Below are positions 9,489 through 16,236 of a DNA stretch of 64,000 nt, piece by piece (the first letter of the stretch is position 1; each line of letters opens with the position of its first letter). The translations under genes were made by a program, and so were the position numbers. The stretch covers positions 44,033 to 108,032 of the forward strand of contig NZ_LQOU01000040.1 in the NCBI RefSeq assembly GCF_002102155.1. The letters run 5' to 3'. The notes beneath the pieces are model-generated. The model made no database searches. It saw only the letters and a program-made list of their open reading frames with translations, and was not told the origin of the DNA. The DNA comes from Mycobacterium europaeum. Lineage in GTDB: Bacteria > Actinomycetota > Actinomycetes > Mycobacteriales > Mycobacteriaceae.

Positions 9489-9866
9489 CTAGTGGCGGAT
9501 CGTCGCGCTGTTGCGCCGGCGGCCGCTCATGGGGTCGCGCGCTGACTTCTGGTGTTCAAGTTGCCGGATCAGCTCACGCTTTGCTTCGCAGATAGCGCGG
9601 GTGATGTCCGGGTTCTCAGCGGTCGCCACCAGTGGCGGACGGCCGGGCAGACTCGTGCGCAAAGTGACGCGCTGCTCCTTGCCGCCGCGGTCCTGCAACG
9701 AGACTTCCACATCGATGTCCCGCGGATCCCATCGTCCCAATAGGTGCGGACCGAGCGTCGACAACGTCTCCAATACATGTGGACGCTCCTGTTCTTTGAA
9801 ACCCGCACCGACGTGAAGCACCTGCTCGCCGAACGCATCTCGTTGTTCGTTGTCAGGGTTGATCAT
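9489..9866 (-). CDS. HPF/RaiA-like ribosome hibernation factor (sigma-54 modulation / S30AE family)
   Basis: The 125-aa protein has the short-HPF pattern: a central RDIDVEVSLQDRGG with a beta-strand VTLRTSLPGRPPLVATAE, followed by the helix ITRAICEAKRELIRQLEHQK, as in S30AE proteins that bind the decoding centre and store idle ribosomes. Mycobacterial relatives are linked to hypoxia and stationary phase. The ATG at 9866 has a GGAGG eight bases upstream on the minus strand; the longer frame to 9941 adds an unconserved basic extension. A good promoter overlapped by a perfect palindrome lies upstream at 10038-10077. The family call rests on pattern, not on a search. Confidence 0.65.
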   Translation of the reverse strand: MINPDNEQRDAFGEQVLHVGAGFKEQERPHVLETLSTLGPHLLGRWDPRDIDVEVSLQDRGGKEQRVTLRTSLPGRPPLVATAENPDITRAICEAKRELIRQLEHQKSARDPMSGRRRNSATIRH

Positions 9867-10037
9867 GGTCGTCCTCCGTAGAACTGCAGGGTGCACGCGG
9901 GCGCTCGGCGTCTTTCCCGACGCGTGTCGTGGTCGTGCCATGTTCGAACCGAACTCCCGGTAACAGACGGAAACCCGTTGATCGTTCGGCGAACTCCAGA
10001 TGAGTTCCGGCGATAGCTGGGTTTCCGGTATGTCTCA

Positions 10038-10077
10038 ATTAGACGCCCTTCACCGCCGTATGTCAACAATGTTGACA
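10038..10077 (-). promoter_or_regulatory. promoter overlapped by a perfect palindrome, upstream of the HPF-like gene
   Basis: On the minus strand TTGACA (10066-10061), a 17-nt spacer and TCTAAT (10043-10038) form a near-consensus -35/-10 promoter firing towards the HPF-like gene, with a predicted start near 10030 and a leader of about 160 nt. The -35 box lies inside TGTCAACA-A-TGTTGACA (10061-10077), an 8+1+8 perfect palindrome, so a dimeric repressor bound there would block the promoter. The regulator is unknown. Confidence 0.6.
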
Positions 10078-10118
10078 CATGCGTAAGCGTGCAGGTGTCG
10101 TTTGAAATGCCTTGGGCC

Positions 10119-11597
10119 TCAGCGGCTCAGCACTGTAAGGAGTTCGGGGAGCGGCACGGTGGCGATACCGATGGCGGTGTCAGCGATGCCGTACGGCAGC
10201 ACCAGGGTGTCGGCGTGGACTAGCGCGCCACAGGAGTAGACCACGTTGGGCACGTAGCCGTCCCGCTCATCCGGAGCGGGGCTCAGCAGGGGCTGCGGTA
10301 GCTGACCAAGGATCCGTGTCGGATCGTCGAGATCAAGCAGAATCGCCCCGATGCGGTAGGTGCGCATCGGTCCGACGCCGTGGGTGAGCACCAGCCACCC
10401 AGCGTCGGTTTCGATTGGGGGACCGCAGTTCCCGAGTTGTAACGCCTCCCATGCTCGAATCGGGCTCTGGCAGGGGAGTGCGCTCGTCCAAACGGACAGG
10501 CGATCGGAGTAAGCAACCGTATTCGATTCGCGATCTGATCTCGACATGGCGGCGAAGTGACCGCGAATCCGGCGAGGAAACAGCGCCAGACCTTTGTTGG
10601 CAGCGGCGCGTCCGACGATCGGCGCGGAGGTGAAGGACTGGAAATCCTTGGTCGTGAGGAGTTGTTGGCCGATGTGGGATCCGCTGTAGGCCGTGTAGGT
10701 GGCGTAAAACGTGACAGATCCGTCGTCGTCGATGAAACGGACGAAGCGTGCATCCTCCATGCCGCCCTGCTCTGCACCCATCGAGGGCCACAAGACGCGC
10801 TCGGAAAGTGTTATGCAGTCCGCGAACTCGACGGCATACGTCCGTTCGGCGATGCTGCAGAATGCGGAAATCGTCTCCTCGGCGTGTGCGCGGGTGCTCA
10901 GATGAGTCTGGAGCTGGGCGAGTTGTTGATCGAGAGCAGCCCGGGTGAAGCTCTTGCCGAGCCGGCCGAGGATGTAGTCGGCGACCTCCCCGGCGTCGTC
11001 TAGCCGGGTGAGTTCGCTGCGGAAGACGGCCGCGTCGAGGAGCGCAGGCTTGGGCGTTCCGGCGGTGGCGAACGGAGCAGGATCGTCGATCGTGGTGCGG
11101 CCGGCTGCGTCGACAACGCCGGTCCGGAACCCGATGGACGAACGGTGTCCCTCACCGATGCCCCGGACGCTCAGTACGAATCGCAGGCTGCCTGCGACGG
11201 TTCCAGCCTGGTCGGGATGGGCCACGATGCTGGGGTTACACAACGCCGCACCTTCAAGGGCGTATTCACTCGTGAATGCCGCGCCCAGCAGCAACGTTCG
11301 CGCTTCGGAGAGTTCATTGCCGGGGTCCAGCCGATCGGCGAGTTCACGGGCGTGCCGGCGGAACGTGCCGGCAAGATCGCGGTGACGCCCGTCGAAGCGG
11401 ACGACGACGTCGTCCAGCGAAGACCGCACCTGACCCTCGTCGAGGGCGAGGATTCGCGCCAACACCGCTCCCGCGCGGGACTCCTGGTGTTCGAAACCTT
11501 CCTGGCCCGGTACGAAGAGTCGGGTGATGACCCGCGATGGGTTGGCGATGAGCCTTACGGGGCTGCGTGTGACGAACGCAGCCTGCGCGGAAGTCAT
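10119..11597 (-). CDS. GH130-family glycoside phosphorylase/hydrolase
   Basis: GH130 enzymes phosphorolyse beta-mannosides (for example beta-1,4- or beta-1,2-mannooligosaccharides) to mannose 1-phosphate. The 492-aa protein has the family signature MEDARFVRF (GH130 usually has ExEDPR with Asp as the proton donor), then VTFYATYTAYSG, ANKGLALFPRRI and TDAGWLVLTHGVG, which match blades of the five-bladed propeller. An extra 180-residue N-terminal region precedes the propeller. The ATG at 11597 overlaps the stop of the upstream gene (ATGA); the longer frame to 11729 runs inside that gene. It is the last gene of a three-gene operon starting at 13791 behind leader C. The exact substrate cannot be told. 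Confidence 0.82.
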   Translation of the reverse strand: MTSAQAAFVTRSPVRLIANPSRVITRLFVPGQEGFEHQESRAGAVLARILALDEGQVRSSLDDVVVRFDGRHRDLAGTFRRHARELADRLDPGNELSEARTLLLGAAFTSEYALEGAALCNPSIVAHPDQAGTVAGSLRFVLSVRGIGEGHRSSIGFRTGVVDAAGRTTIDDPAPFATAGTPKPALLDAAVFRSELTRLDDAGEVADYILGRLGKSFTRAALDQQLAQLQTHLSTRAHAEETISAFCSIAERTYAVEFADCITLSERVLWPSMGAEQGGMEDARFVRFIDDDGSVTFYATYTAYSGSHIGQQLLTTKDFQSFTSAPIVGRAAANKGLALFPRRIRGHFAAMSRSDRESNTVAYSDRLSVWTSALPCQSPIRAWEALQLGNCGPPIETDAGWLVLTHGVGPMRTYRIGAILLDLDDPTRILGQLPQPLLSPAPDERDGYVPNVVYSCGALVHADTLVLPYGIADTAIGIATVPLPELLTVLSR

Positions 11598-12616
11598 TGC
11601 CGCACAGTCGAGAAGCGTCTGGCGTGCTGCATCGTCGAGAGCACCGCCAGTGTTGACTCCGCGCCCTGGTTGTGGTTCACGCCATCGGCGCGCAGGCCGT
11701 CGAAGCCGGCGCCGGTCTCGGGGTCCCACATGAGCTGTTGCGCGTCGTTGACACCCATGAACCAGACCGCAGCGGCCAGGACCCCGTCGGGCCAGATCGA
11801 ACCGGCGTCAATGGTAGCGGCACGCGCGCACGCGTCGGCGAGGGTGGAGACCTCGATTGGCTGCTGATCGAATGCGGGCTGAGGGTCGTCCGGCCCCCTG
11901 CCCGCTGCGGGAGTGGGCGAGAGGTGACCGTCTGCCGTCTCGTATTCGACGAGCCAACCCAGCAGATCCAAGCCCTGGTGCCGCAATGTCGGATCGTCGA
12001 GTGCCACGCCCGCCGCGATCATCGCCTCGGCGAGAACGGCATTCGCGTAGGTGAGTCGTGGCTCAGGCCATGGCCAGGCCCCGTCGCCGTTCGGTTTGGC
12101 CACGGTCTTGGCGTAGTCGGTGAGGAGTTCGCGTGCGGCCCGCTGCCCGGGGTCGACGGCGAGGAGTTCGGCGGCGCCCAACGCCGCGAAAGCCATCGCC
12201 CGAGGCCACGGCGATCGCGCCTTCGCGGCGCGTTCGAACTGAATGACGGCCAACCGGCGAACCAGGCCAACGTCACTATGCGCTGCCGCGGTGCCCAGTC
12301 CCCAGATGCTGCGGCCCCAGCTGTCCTCCAGCGAGGGCTCATCCTCCCAACGGCCCTTGCTGTCCATTCGGTTTCGGCAGGGGCCCGCATAGGACTGCGC
12401 ATCGTTCAGGAACCGCACGGCAACGCCGGCAAGACCCTTCACCTGCCCATCAGGCTCGGGTTCCCGGGTCGCGACGATGAGGACTCGGGCCATGTCGTCG
12501 GTACAGTAGCCGTGCTCGCGCCGAGGTTCGGCGAAACGGGCGTGCTCGAACGTTCCGCGGCGATCTGTCAAACGCAACAGGTGGTCGAATCTCGGCTCCG
12601 GCGTGGTCGCGGTCAT
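11594..12616 (-). CDS. (alpha/alpha)-barrel glycosidase-like protein
   Basis: The 340-aa protein has repeated helix pairs and the motifs HGYCTDDMARVLI (about residues 35-47), DSWGRSIWGLGTA and DGVNHNQGAESTLAVL, which are typical of the (alpha/alpha)6-barrel partner proteins found beside GT4 glycosyltransferases and GH130 enzymes. I know no confirmed activity for this group; a glycoside hydrolase or phosphorylase role is likely from the fold. It overlaps both neighbours by 4 nt (ATGA at 12616-12613 and 11597-11594), so the three proteins are translationally coupled and probably act on one glycan. Confidence 0.75.
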   Translation of the reverse strand: MTATTPEPRFDHLLRLTDRRGTFEHARFAEPRREHGYCTDDMARVLIVATREPEPDGQVKGLAGVAVRFLNDAQSYAGPCRNRMDSKGRWEDEPSLEDSWGRSIWGLGTAAAHSDVGLVRRLAVIQFERAAKARSPWPRAMAFAALGAAELLAVDPGQRAARELLTDYAKTVAKPNGDGAWPWPEPRLTYANAVLAEAMIAAGVALDDPTLRHQGLDLLGWLVEYETADGHLSPTPAAGRGPDDPQPAFDQQPIEVSTLADACARAATIDAGSIWPDGVLAAAVWFMGVNDAQQLMWDPETGAGFDGLRADGVNHNQGAESTLAVLSTMQHARRFSTVRQ

Positions 12617-13791
12617 ACCGGCGCCCGACGTGTGGCAAGAATCCGTTGTGCCAGAACCAGATAGGCATTGGCCACCACCGGCCAGGCCAGCGTCGGGGCC
12701 AACCGGCTGGCCTCCGCGGCCATGGCGCCGGCGAGGCGCGGTTCGGTCAGCACTCGGCGCAGGGCGGATACCAGCGCATCGGAATCGTCGTGATCGACGA
12801 CGATGCCCGCCCCGCTACCGAGGAGTTCGACGGCGTGGGGGAAGGCGGTGGCGACGACCGGCCGCCCGCTTGCGATTGCGTCGACCAGGACGCCGGAAGT
12901 GACCTGATCCCTGGAGTCGTAGGGCAGGACGACCACGGCCGAGGACTGAACCAGCGCAGTCAGCGACGACACGTCGCGGTAGTTGGCATCGAAGCACACC
13001 GAGTCCGCTACGCCGGTGCGCCGCGCCTGTTCGGCACGGGCCTCGCGGTATGCCTCACCGTCGACGGCCAAAACCTTTGGGTGCGTCCGGCCGGCAACCA
13101 GGTAACGCGGCCGGCCATGGAGTTCATGCAGCGATGCCATCGCCTCGATGACCCGCTCGATGCCCTTCCCGGGACCCAGCAGACCCCACGTCAACAGGGT
13201 CGGTCTGCCCGAGCGCAGTACCGACGTGTTTGTCCGGACGATCGCACCATGCGCGATCGTGGTGACTTTTCGGCGATCGACGTCGAAACCGAGGCACAGG
13301 CGTTGCCTGGCCGCCTCCGACATGACGACCACCCGAGCCGCCGTCGCCGCGATCGCCTCAAGCACAAAACGCTGATGCGGGGTCGGGTCTTTGAGGACCG
13401 TGTGGGCGACCACGATCGACGGGATGCGCAGCCCCCCGATGATGTCCACCACCTCGTCTCCGTCGACACCGCCGTAGATGCCGTACTCATGCTGCACGAT
13501 CGCGATATCGCTCTCATTCAGCAAATCGGAGGCTGCTGCCACGGATGTCGCGGAACCGTTGACCAGCTCTCCGATCACGCGGGCATCAGAAGATGACGAC
13601 CCGTCGGCAATCCGCAGGACGCTGACGTCAGATCCATTTGCGCACAACCCTTCCGACAAGGCTGCACTGAACGTCGCCAACCCGCACGGTGTCGGTGGAT
13701 ACGTACTGAGGATGCCGAAACTCGTCGCGCCGCAACGATCTCGCCCAACAAGGGGGGCATTCGATGTTTCAGGGGTGGACAAAGCGCTCAA
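12613..13791 (-). CDS. GT4-family glycosyltransferase
   Basis: The 392-aa protein has a GT-B fold: N-terminal FGILSTYPPTPCGLATFSAAL, a linker with PTLLTWGLLGPGKGIERVI and a C-terminal nucleotide-sugar part with VASGRPVVATAFPHAVELLGSGAGIVV (the E-x7-type region). It probably transfers mannose or glucose from a nucleotide donor. The start is TTG at 13791, which I accept because it directly follows helix P3 of leader C, in the same position as the ATG starts after leaders A and B. It is the first gene of the GT4-barrel-GH130 operon, pairing a glycan-making enzyme with a phosphorylase that could recover the sugar as sugar 1-phosphate. Confidence 0.82.
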   Translation of the reverse strand: MSALSTPETSNAPLVGRDRCGATSFGILSTYPPTPCGLATFSAALSEGLCANGSDVSVLRIADGSSSSDARVIGELVNGSATSVAAASDLLNESDIAIVQHEYGIYGGVDGDEVVDIIGGLRIPSIVVAHTVLKDPTPHQRFVLEAIAATAARVVVMSEAARQRLCLGFDVDRRKVTTIAHGAIVRTNTSVLRSGRPTLLTWGLLGPGKGIERVIEAMASLHELHGRPRYLVAGRTHPKVLAVDGEAYREARAEQARRTGVADSVCFDANYRDVSSLTALVQSSAVVVLPYDSRDQVTSGVLVDAIASGRPVVATAFPHAVELLGSGAGIVVDHDDSDALVSALRRVLTEPRLAGAMAAEASRLAPTLAWPVVANAYLVLAQRILATRRAPV

Positions 13792-13914
13792 GGTGATCCC
13801 GACGGACGGTTGTCACCGGTGTGTCCGGCGCGAGCGGCTGCTCTGCGAGATCAGCAGCGGACGGCTGACTTCACCACGGACTTGCTGGGTTCCCAACCTC
13901 ACAAAGGCTACACC
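13792..13914 (-). promoter_or_regulatory. structured leader RNA, copy C
   Basis: Third copy of the leader, read on the minus strand. It starts with GGTGTAG (13914-13908) and TAGCCT as a possible -10. P1 is GTTGGG/CCCAGC within 13897-13884, P2 is GAGC/GCTC (13843-13832, loop AGCC) and P3 is GGTGA/TCACC (13817-13792). The TTG start at 13791 follows at once. The linker AGCCGTCCGCTGCTGA (13866-13851) matches GGCCGTACGCTGCTGA in copy B in all but two positions. The leader begins 11 nt after the stop of the ANTAR-type gene on the same strand. Confidence 0.7.
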
Positions 13915-13924
13915 CAATGAGCGG

Positions 13925-14539
13925 CTACCGCGCATTGAGCCCCGCCAGGATGCGCAGGCCGACGGCGTGCCGACTGAGGCCGGCGGCGGCACCTTCAGAC
14001 GTGAGGTGCCGCTCGGCTTGCTCGGGCGTGTAGCCCTGGCCGATGAGGGCCCCGATTGCCTGGTTGATGATTGAACTCTCGAAAAGATTTGTGGCAGAAC
14101 ACTGCTCGGCGAGGGCTGGCAGGTGCTGATCGAGGACGAAGTCACTCAGCGGCCGGGCGGTGAGCCACGCGAGGTCCGCGGCGAGATCGACAAGGGTTCC
14201 TGGCGACCCCGCATACAAGACGAGAACCACAGCGGGGAGAAGACCGACGTCACCGACACCTGACAGCGTCAGCCGCAGCGAGGTGCGGACATCACCCGTC
14301 CCTGCACCCTCGACGAATGCGGTGAGGGTGAACGGCGAGTCACTGCCGGCGACGGCCACGCTCAGACCCAGGAAGGTGGGTACTGCTGCGGTGGCATCGG
14401 CCGCGAGCTGGCGCAGACTTTGGGCGACATCGACGCCGGGCTCATCCAAAGCCGCAGTGAGAATGCCCAGGTCTGCGGCAAGGGCCGCGGTGAGCTTCAC
14501 GAGAGGACTGCTCCGCTGTACGCTCCCGAGCGCGATCAC
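13925..14539 (-). CDS. ANTAR-type regulator with degenerate N-terminal sensor domain
   Basis: The 204-aa protein ends in a helical segment, IINQAIGALIGQGYTPEQAERHL then AAAGLSRHAVGLRIL, that fits the ANTAR RNA-binding three-helix fold. The first 130 residues look like a shortened GAF-like sensor. ANTAR proteins bind paired RNA hairpins and act as antiterminators. The start is GTG at 14539. It sits directly upstream of leader C and next to a second GAF-ANTAR gene, which makes RNA-level control of the leaders plausible. The ANTAR call here is by pattern and is less clear than for the neighbour at 14629. Confidence 0.6.
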   Translation of the reverse strand: MIALGSVQRSSPLVKLTAALAADLGILTAALDEPGVDVAQSLRQLAADATAAVPTFLGLSVAVAGSDSPFTLTAFVEGAGTGDVRTSLRLTLSGVGDVGLLPAVVLVLYAGSPGTLVDLAADLAWLTARPLSDFVLDQHLPALAEQCSATNLFESSIINQAIGALIGQGYTPEQAERHLTSEGAAAGLSRHAVGLRILAGLNAR

Positions 14540-14628
14540 CTACCGGCACCGCGCATGGCCAGTCGCTGTGCGCGGTGAGGACCCCGAGACGCGAGTCAGG
14601 ACCGGTCTCGTGACTAGTTCCTCACCCG

Positions 14629-15456
14629 TTACGGTACGCCGGCTGGGCTGTCCGGCTTAGGTCGGGCGCGGGCGCGGGCGCGGCGCACCGCTTCGTCGAC
14701 CAGGTGTTGCGCCACATCGGCCAACTTGCGGTGCTCAGATTGGCTCATCGCCCTCAGCTGGGTGAACGCGTCCTCGGCGCTGCGCCCGGTACGTCCGCGG
14801 ATGAGGCCAATCGCTTGATCGATCACCGGGCGGGTGGACAACGCCGTCTGCAACTGGACGGTTAGAGCAAGCGCGTCCGCGAGGATCTGCGCGTTGTATA
14901 CAGCGACAGCAGCTGGTTTGGCGAACAGCTCCCCGAATTCGGCGGCATGTTCATCGAAAACGTCTTTGGCGTAGGCATATACGTTGATCGCCCCGACCAC
15001 CCGATCAGGCAGCAACAGCGGTAGCGACAGCGCACTGTGCACCCCCAACCTGCCTACGCGTGGACCGAACCGCGGCCACATCTTCTCCCCACCCAACGAC
15101 CCTGAGCGCACCGTGCGACGTTCCAGCGCCGCGGTGATGCAGGGCCCTTCATTGAGGGTGACATACTGAATTTCATCAATCTCGCTGACAAAGGGAGCGC
15201 TGGCCGCCAACGCCGCGACCATGTCGTCCACCCGGTCGACATTCAGCAACGTCACTCCAGCACCGTCGGCTCCTGGTATCGCGCGGACAGCGAACGTGGC
15301 TACCTCCGCCAGCAACTCGGGCAAGCGTCGATGACCGGCGACCAGACCCGCGAGATTGCTGATCGCCGCCCGCAAATCGGCGTCATCACTACTGAGCTGC
15401 TCCGATGTCCGCGACGCTCGGGGCGGCCCCTCAGTGCCCTCGGTGAACTCCACCAT
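14629..15456 (-). CDS. GAF-ANTAR transcription antitermination regulator
   Basis: The 275-aa protein has a GAF domain (about residues 30-180, with GADGAGVTLLN, LNEGPCITAA, GVHSALSLPLLLPDRVVGAINVYA) and a C-terminal ANTAR domain (STRPVIDQAIGLIRGRTGRSAEDAFTQLRAMSQ then KLADVAQHLV). This is the usual architecture of mycobacterial GAF-ANTAR proteins, cytoplasmic regulators that bind RNA when the sensor domain is engaged. The GAF ligand is unknown. The ATG at 15456 opens the protein MVEFTEGTEGPP. It is divergent from the STAS unit and its leader B across about 190 nt. Confidence 0.85.
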   Translation of the reverse strand: MVEFTEGTEGPPRASRTSEQLSSDDADLRAAISNLAGLVAGHRRLPELLAEVATFAVRAIPGADGAGVTLLNVDRVDDMVAALAASAPFVSEIDEIQYVTLNEGPCITAALERRTVRSGSLGGEKMWPRFGPRVGRLGVHSALSLPLLLPDRVVGAINVYAYAKDVFDEHAAEFGELFAKPAAVAVYNAQILADALALTVQLQTALSTRPVIDQAIGLIRGRTGRSAEDAFTQLRAMSQSEHRKLADVAQHLVDEAVRRARARARPKPDSPAGVP

Positions 15457-15643
15457 CGCCGGTACCTGTTCCTATCTTGCTGGAGTCCGACATCACCGGC
15501 GACCAGCCATGTACCCAGGGCGTAGCCGCCGCGAGATCACTCCCATCCTAGGGCGAAGCCGGCGGGCGCGTCTAAGGCGAAGGTGGCCGGCCACGTCCTG
15601 ATTTTGGACTCGAGGGCTGCCACCTGCGCGGACGCGCCCAACC

Positions 15644-15771
15644 GGTGTAGTGTCGTAGCTGCTGAGCATCTCAGCTGGTCCGGACCGGTTTTGGCCGTAC
15701 GCTGCTGAATCCTAGGAGCGCGTTAGCTCCGAGCCTGACATGCCGGTGATCGTCCGTCCGACGGGGTCACC
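15644..15771 (+). promoter_or_regulatory. structured leader RNA, copy B
   Basis: It begins GGTGTAG (15644-15650) with TAGTGT as a possible -10. P1 is GCTGAG 15661-15666 with CTCAGC 15670-15675. P2 is GGAGC 15715-15719 with GCTCC 15726-15730. P3 is GGTGATC 15745-15751 with GGTCACC 15765-15771 (one G-U pair), and the ATG at 15772 follows directly. Compared with copy A, P1 and P3 keep pairing despite base changes. GGGG inside the 3' arm of P3 is the likely Shine-Dalgarno sequence and would be hidden when P3 forms. Confidence 0.7.
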
Positions 15772-16236
15772 ATGACCGACTCTTTGATGTCCCCTTCCGC
15801 CCTGCCGGGTGATGCCATTTCCAGCGCGCCGCGCAAAGGCCAATTGGCGCGATTGGATGCTCACTGGCTGAAGTCGTCGGTGGCCATTGTCAGCGCCGAC
15901 GGCGACATCGACCAGACGAACGTACGCACCTTCACCGAGTACGCACTCGCCCAGCTGGCGCGCTGCCGTGGGCTGATCCTTGATCTGACCCGTCTGGAAT
16001 TCTTTGGCGCCGCGGGTTTCTCGGCGCTGCACAGAATCTCGGTGAGCTGCGCGTGCGCTGGACTGGACTGGGCGTTGGTGCCCGGTGCTGCGGTATCTCT
16101 GCTGCTACGAATCTGCGATCCGGACGGCTGGCTGCCGGCCGTCAACACCGTCAGTGCGGCGCTGGCCAGCCTCCAAGGGTCGGCGTCCGATGCGGAGCAT
16201 CCCGAAAAGACGTGTGGTCTCAGTGAAATGGGGTAG
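15772..16236 (+). CDS. STAS-domain protein (anti-sigma factor antagonist family)
   Basis: The 154-aa protein has one STAS domain (about residues 35-135) with the strand-loop-helix ILDLTRLEFFGAAGFSAL. STAS antagonists bind anti-sigma factors and are switched off by phosphorylation of a Ser in the motif xDSSGxxxL. Here that motif is FGAAGFSAL, so both usual Ser positions are Ala and the protein should not be switched that way; a later Ser (FSAL) is out of register. The ATG lies directly after leader B. Its end overlaps the start of the lipase-ligase gene. The partner anti-sigma factor is not in the window. Confidence 0.8.
   Translation: MTDSLMSPSALPGDAISSAPRKGQLARLDAHWLKSSVAIVSADGDIDQTNVRTFTEYALAQLARCRGLILDLTRLEFFGAAGFSALHRISVSCACAGLDWALVPGAAVSLLLRICDPDGWLPAVNTVSAALASLQGSASDAEHPEKTCGLSEMG

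Noticed and set aside
7600..15730. P1 and P2 hairpins as classical ANTAR target hairpins
   Set aside because: Known ANTAR targets have two hexanucleotide loops with A at position 1 and G at position 4; the loops here vary from 2 to 6 nt and do not fit. ANTAR binding is kept only as a hypothesis.
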